From Daphnia carinata (taxonomy: Eukaryota; Arthropoda; Branchiopoda; Diplostraca; Daphniidae): a stretch of DNA of 64,000 nt. The translations under genes and the position numbers were made by a program. Positions 60,428 to 64,000 of this stretch are shown piece by piece (the stretch's first letter is position 1; each line of letters opens with the position of its first letter). The stretch lies in NCBI RefSeq assembly GCF_022539665.2, contig NC_081336.1, positions 3,224,001 through 3,288,000 of the forward strand, read 5' to 3'. The notes beneath the pieces are model-generated. The model did no database searches. It was not told where the DNA came from and was given only the letters and a program-made list of their open reading frames with translations.

Positions 60428-61740
60428 TTAACCAATCAGGGTCTTGAGTTCATCGTAGAAGACAAGGACCAAAGCACCACCAGTGCCGCGGAGGACGTTG
60501 GACAAAGCTCCCTTGAAGAAAGCCTTGCCACCTTCAGCCTTGTAGATCTTGCCCCAGCAGTCCAATGTGTTCTTGTACATGATATCGCTCTTGGCGCGAC
60601 CAGACTGCATCATCATACGACGACGGACAGTGTCGAAGGGGTAGGAGACGATACCAGAGGCAGTCGTCACCACCTGGGCGATCATCCACTTGATCAAGAG
60701 GGGAGTCTTCTTGGGGTCGGGCAGCATACCGCTGGCAGAATCGTAGAGACCGAAGTAGGCGGCACGGTAGATGATGATACCCTGAACGGAGACGTTGAAT
60801 CCACGGTACAGTCCGACGATGCCGTCAGACTTGAAGGTCTTGGTCAAGCAGTGGACTAGACCATTGTACTCGCGCTCGGCAGCTCCCTTACCGACGTCAG
60901 CACCCAATCTATTGAAAGAAAATGGGCATTATTACTTCATATTCAGATGAAAAATGAAATGCAGTTGATCATACCGGGTACGGGCGAAGTCCAAGGGGTA
61001 GACGAAGCAGAGGGAGGTAGCACCAGCGGCACCACCAGATGCAAGGTTAGCCAAGAACCACCTCCAGAACTGGGTCTTCTTGTCAACTCCCTTCATGAAG
61101 ATGTTCTTGTACACATCCTTGAAGGCAAAGTTAAGAGCCTGAGTGGGGAAGTAACGGATGACATTGGCAAGGTTACCACGCCAGTAGGCTCCCATGCCCT
61201 GTTCCTTGGGAATGCGAACAAATGCATCCACAATACCTACATAAACGAAAAATTCAGTTAATTTATTGAAGTAACAGCTGCTGACCCACTTACAGTCTTT
61301 ACAAAGAAAGCATGAATGGTTCCTTTCACAATTTCATAAAAATTCATTGAAATTGTTTAAACTTATTCACTGAGAAACTATCGCCATAAAATAGCTTTTA
61401 AACACAAAACGAACAAAAGATTTAAGTCTACTAACAATTTACTGAACCAAAAAAGAATTCAAGGATTTTTATTGGGATCCAACATGGCGGCGTACCGGCG
61501 TGAGCCGGTTCGGAGCCAACGGTAGAATTTCTCTCCCGATTAAGTAAGTAGGGGGAAGAGGTCGGCCATCTTACCCTTGTACTGCTTGTCGGCCGTGATC
61601 TGTTTCGACGCATGTTGAACCTGAAGGAGCAGCTTGACTCGTTCGATGGGTGCAACGGCCGTCTTGGATACGGCAGCAGAAACACCACCGGCAATGAAGT
61701 CCTTGGCGAAGGAGAGAGGATCAGCGGTTTTGCCAGACAT
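60428..61740 (-). CDS. ANT: Mitochondrial ADP/ATP carrier (adenine nucleotide translocase)
   Basis: Three exons on minus (61740-61575, 61236-60975, 60908-60428) give 302 residues, the normal size for mitochondrial carriers. It swaps cytosolic ADP for matrix ATP across the inner mitochondrial membrane. The diagnostic RRRMMM is at about 238-243. All three carrier repeats show their Px(D/E)xx(K/R) motif: PIERVK, PLDFAR and PFDTVR. Codon use is strongly biased to C/G-ending codons compared with neighbouring genes, as expected for a highly expressed gene. The start ATG is the first in exon 1 and gives the usual short N-terminus before the first helix. The gene runs divergently from TAF1, with about 1.1 kb between start codons. 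Confidence 0.97.
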
Positions 61741-62868
61741 TTTCAGTGGTTTTCAACAAGCAGCAACGATGGGAAGCCGAGCAAAGAGTGTGCACGTGAG
61801 GAGACGTCGAGCACGAAAGGGACGAGTCGAGTGCTGGCTATTGGAGTCTACCTTCGGGTCTTTACATTCTCGGGTCCTCTTACATAAAGGCGAAGGCCAA
61901 GTCCCTCAACTTGAATTGCGCACACAGCGTTAGGTGAATTTTCTACCACCAGGGAGAACTATGTGATTATTCTGCCTACCTTTTCAATCGCTAGCGATTT
62001 CAAAATCACGTTTTTTATTCATTTCCTAAGTGTTAGAATTTCTAACGAGAACTTTCACGATTTATGTAATCATATTTTGGGTAAACTTTCTATAAAGCAG
62101 GTGAATTCAAATGAGTTGTAGCCAGCGCCACCTGTACTTAATCAACTTCAATTAGCTTATTTAGCAGGCCTTGAAAAAAGTACAATGGACTCCATTCCAG
62201 GGTGAACCAATCCTAGAATCCGTTAGTAACGGATTTTACAAAAGCCTTAGGCATTTTCACGTGACAAGGATGAGGGAAAATGCCGCCCTTTTTGCGCCAT
62301 TTGCACAATAAATTTTTTCGCTTAATCAAAGAAGGGAGGAAACCCCTATGGGATGCACTTCGAACTCAATGACCTACGATGAACTCAAATCGAAATATGT
62401 AATCAGCCATTATGCAATATCTCGAAAAAAAATTTACTTGAAAGAAACATTTTCTAAATAAAATTAAAAAAAACATAAATCTGGCCTAAACCGAAAGTAG
62501 AAAGTTCTGGATCGTTGCCAACTGCTCAACTCGCATGGCGCGTAAAACCTACATATTCCCTATTGCCTATAAGTAATGACGTCATCAGGATTAACGGAAA
62601 TTTTATCACGTAAATGGGTTTTTCGTTCTGCTTTATTTATGGGCTAAAATTCCTGCACGACTACAGAAGCAGAAGTATCAAATAAAATATTAGTTAAAAA
62701 CTGTTTCGGTGTAACCAGAACTGGCATCGTCGCCATATTTACTATCAAGGGACGTTCGGCTTCGTTAGTCGTGCCTGTTATTTCGCGAATAGAAAAAAGT
62801 GAAATAACAATTATTGTTTGTTATGGTTGCGCGATTAATCTAGTAACGTGGTATTTTATTTACCCAAG
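61741..62868. promoter_or_regulatory. Shared divergent upstream region of ANT and TAF1
   Basis: This 1.1-kb interval must contain both promoters. A perfect TGACGTCA palindrome lies at 62577-62584, 285 bp before the TAF1 ATG. A 'gcgccacct' motif occurs at 62126. No clear TATA box was seen near TAF1, as is usual for housekeeping genes. Confidence 0.45.
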
Positions 62869-64000
62869 ATGCCTAGCAGTGATGAGGAGAACGGAAACCA
62901 TAGCAGTGACGAAGATGGAGATTTGAGTAATAGTAGTGGCCCCGATAACAACGATGATGATTCACAGTCATCTCAAGAAGATGGAGGTAGAAGACCTTCA
63001 GGATTAAATCTTACAGGTTTCCTCTTTGGTAACATTGACAAAGAGGGTAAGCTTGAAGCAGACATTCTTGATGATGAGTCCAAACGACAACTGTCCACCC
63101 TTGGAAGATTTGGCTTCATGTCAATGCTCGAAACTGTCATCAAAGAAGGTGACTCAGGGAGCAAGGATCATAGTACTGATTCTGATGATGATGGAGCTAA
63201 ATCACCTACTGCAGAAGATTATTCTGATATCAATGAGTTGGCAGAAGATGAGGGAGGTCCTTACCTGGATGATTCAATTCTCATGCCACCACCTCCTACA
63301 CCAACATCAAAGAGCATGTCAGCTAGTGAAGCAAAAAAAAGGCTCGAAACACCATTGGCAGCCATGCTTCCTTCCAAATATGCAAATATTGATGTGAGAG
63401 AACTATTCCCAGATTTCAGACCTGACAAAGTCTTGTGCTTTTCCAGACTTTTTGGGCCGGGGAAACCAAGCAGTCTCCCTCAGATTTGGAGAGGTGTTAA
63501 GAAAAAACGAAAAAAGAAAAAGCTAGATGAAGATCTTGATGAAGAACAGGTTGAAAATGTGGAAATTGTTTTCAAATTTGGTCCAACCCCTACCCCAGAT
63601 AAATGTAGACCAGATGATGAAGAACGTTTCCTAAAACCTCTGGAAGATCCCAATGCTCTTAATAACATTAAGAATTCTGACGATGACAAGGGCCCTAACG
63701 TTGCTGATTGGAGGTTTGGGCCGGCTCAGTTATGGTACGATATTCTTGGAGTTCCCGAAACAGGTTTGTTTTTACTGTCACATAATTTGCCTTTCTGTGT
63801 GTATGCTAACTTTTTTTTTTCGCTCTTAACAGGCGAAGAGTTTGACTATGGTTTTAAAGTAAAGCGGAAAGATCCCAATAGCGCGGACGAAGATGGCCAG
63901 GAGCTACCTAGTTTTAAATTCCCAGATGAAGCCTTCCATATGATTACACAATTAAATTGGGAAGACGATGTCGTCTGGAACGGTGACGACATTAAGCACA
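62869..64000 (+). CDS. TAF1: TFIID subunit 1 (TAF1), N-terminal part, cut by window end
   Basis: Exon 1 is 62869-63763 and exon 2 runs from 63833 past the window end, giving 354 residues so far. TAF1 is the largest TFIID subunit. Its N-terminus (TAND) binds TBP, and later parts hold the histone-acetyltransferase-like and double bromodomain regions, which lie outside. Visible family blocks are an acidic Ser/Asp/Glu-rich start, LNLTGFLFGNID..G.LEADI (46-65), EDYSDINELAEDEG (about 116-129), the Pro run LMPPPPTPT, DVRELFPDFRPDKVLCFSRLFGP with a Lys-rich stretch after it, and WRFGPAQLWYDILGVPE. The start is the first ATG of the frame. Confidence 0.93.
   Translation, partial: MPSSDEENGNHSSDEDGDLSNSSGPDNNDDDSQSSQEDGGRRPSGLNLTGFLFGNIDKEGKLEADILDDESKRQLSTLGRFGFMSMLETVIKEGDSGSKDHSTDSDDDGAKSPTAEDYSDINELAEDEGGPYLDDSILMPPPPTPTSKSMSASEAKKRLETPLAAMLPSKYANIDVRELFPDFRPDKVLCFSRLFGPGKPSSLPQIWRGVKKKRKKKKLDEDLDEEQVENVEIVFKFGPTPTPDKCRPDDEERFLKPLEDPNALNNIKNSDDDKGPNVADWRFGPAQLWYDILGVPETGLFLLSHNLPFCVYANFFFSLLTGEEFDYGFKVKRKDPNSADEDGQELPSFKFPDEAFHMITQLNWEDDVVWNGDDIKH

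Noticed and set aside
60383-60859. 158-codon open frame on plus across the ADP/ATP carrier
   Set aside because: It is the mirror of exon 3 of the carrier on minus. Codon bias of the real gene keeps the opposite strand open.

Overview
The window looks like nuclear DNA of an arthropod, most likely a water flea (Daphnia or a close cladoceran relative). Genes are split by short GT-AG introns of mostly 60-80 bp, spacers are AT-rich with long A/T runs, and several genes belong to families typical of arthropods, such as the ABCH half-transporters. The species is inferred, because no database could be searched. Exon limits were worked out by hand from reading frame, splice phase and comparison of paralogues inside the window. 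All complete gene models below close in frame.

Left part (1-9.6 kb): the 3' portion of an AIG1/septin-like large GTPase gene, a decayed fragment of an ABCH transporter gene, then an intact 12-exon ABCH half-transporter (ABCH-1). Middle-left (9.6-33.4 kb): a gene-poor, repeat-rich tract. It holds a 148-bp tandem repeat with splice-site-like borders, a composite tRNA-derived repeat, a cluster of tRNA-like sequences, a 316-bp MITE with piggyBac-type ends, a GC-rich minisatellite, a 36-bp minisatellite, and two diverged, oppositely oriented copies of an unidentified, broken multi-exon gene.

Middle (33.4-45.7 kb): an acyl-CoA delta-9 desaturase with a visible TATA box and 5'UTR intron, a second ABCH half-transporter (ABCH-2) whose internal exon lengths almost all equal those of ABCH-1, and an acid-lipase-like alpha/beta hydrolase on the minus strand. 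Right (47-64 kb): the gene for Mediator subunit MED14 on plus, a second acid lipase on plus that is a paralogue of the first, then three minus-strand genes in a row (nurim, an ankyrin-repeat/SOCS-box protein, the mitochondrial ADP/ATP carrier), and the start of TAF1 on plus, cut by the window end.

The window combines lipid-related genes (desaturase, two lipases, two ABCH transporters of an arthropod lipid/xenobiotic export family) with housekeeping genes (MED14, TAF1, ADP/ATP carrier, nurim). Local duplication is the main theme: ABCH (two genes plus a relic), lipases (two), the inverted relic gene pair, and several tandem repeats. No prokaryote-type system, CRISPR array or clearly new enzyme system was seen. 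The most unusual structures are the repeat with two opposed tRNA-like modules and the exon-like 148-bp satellite.
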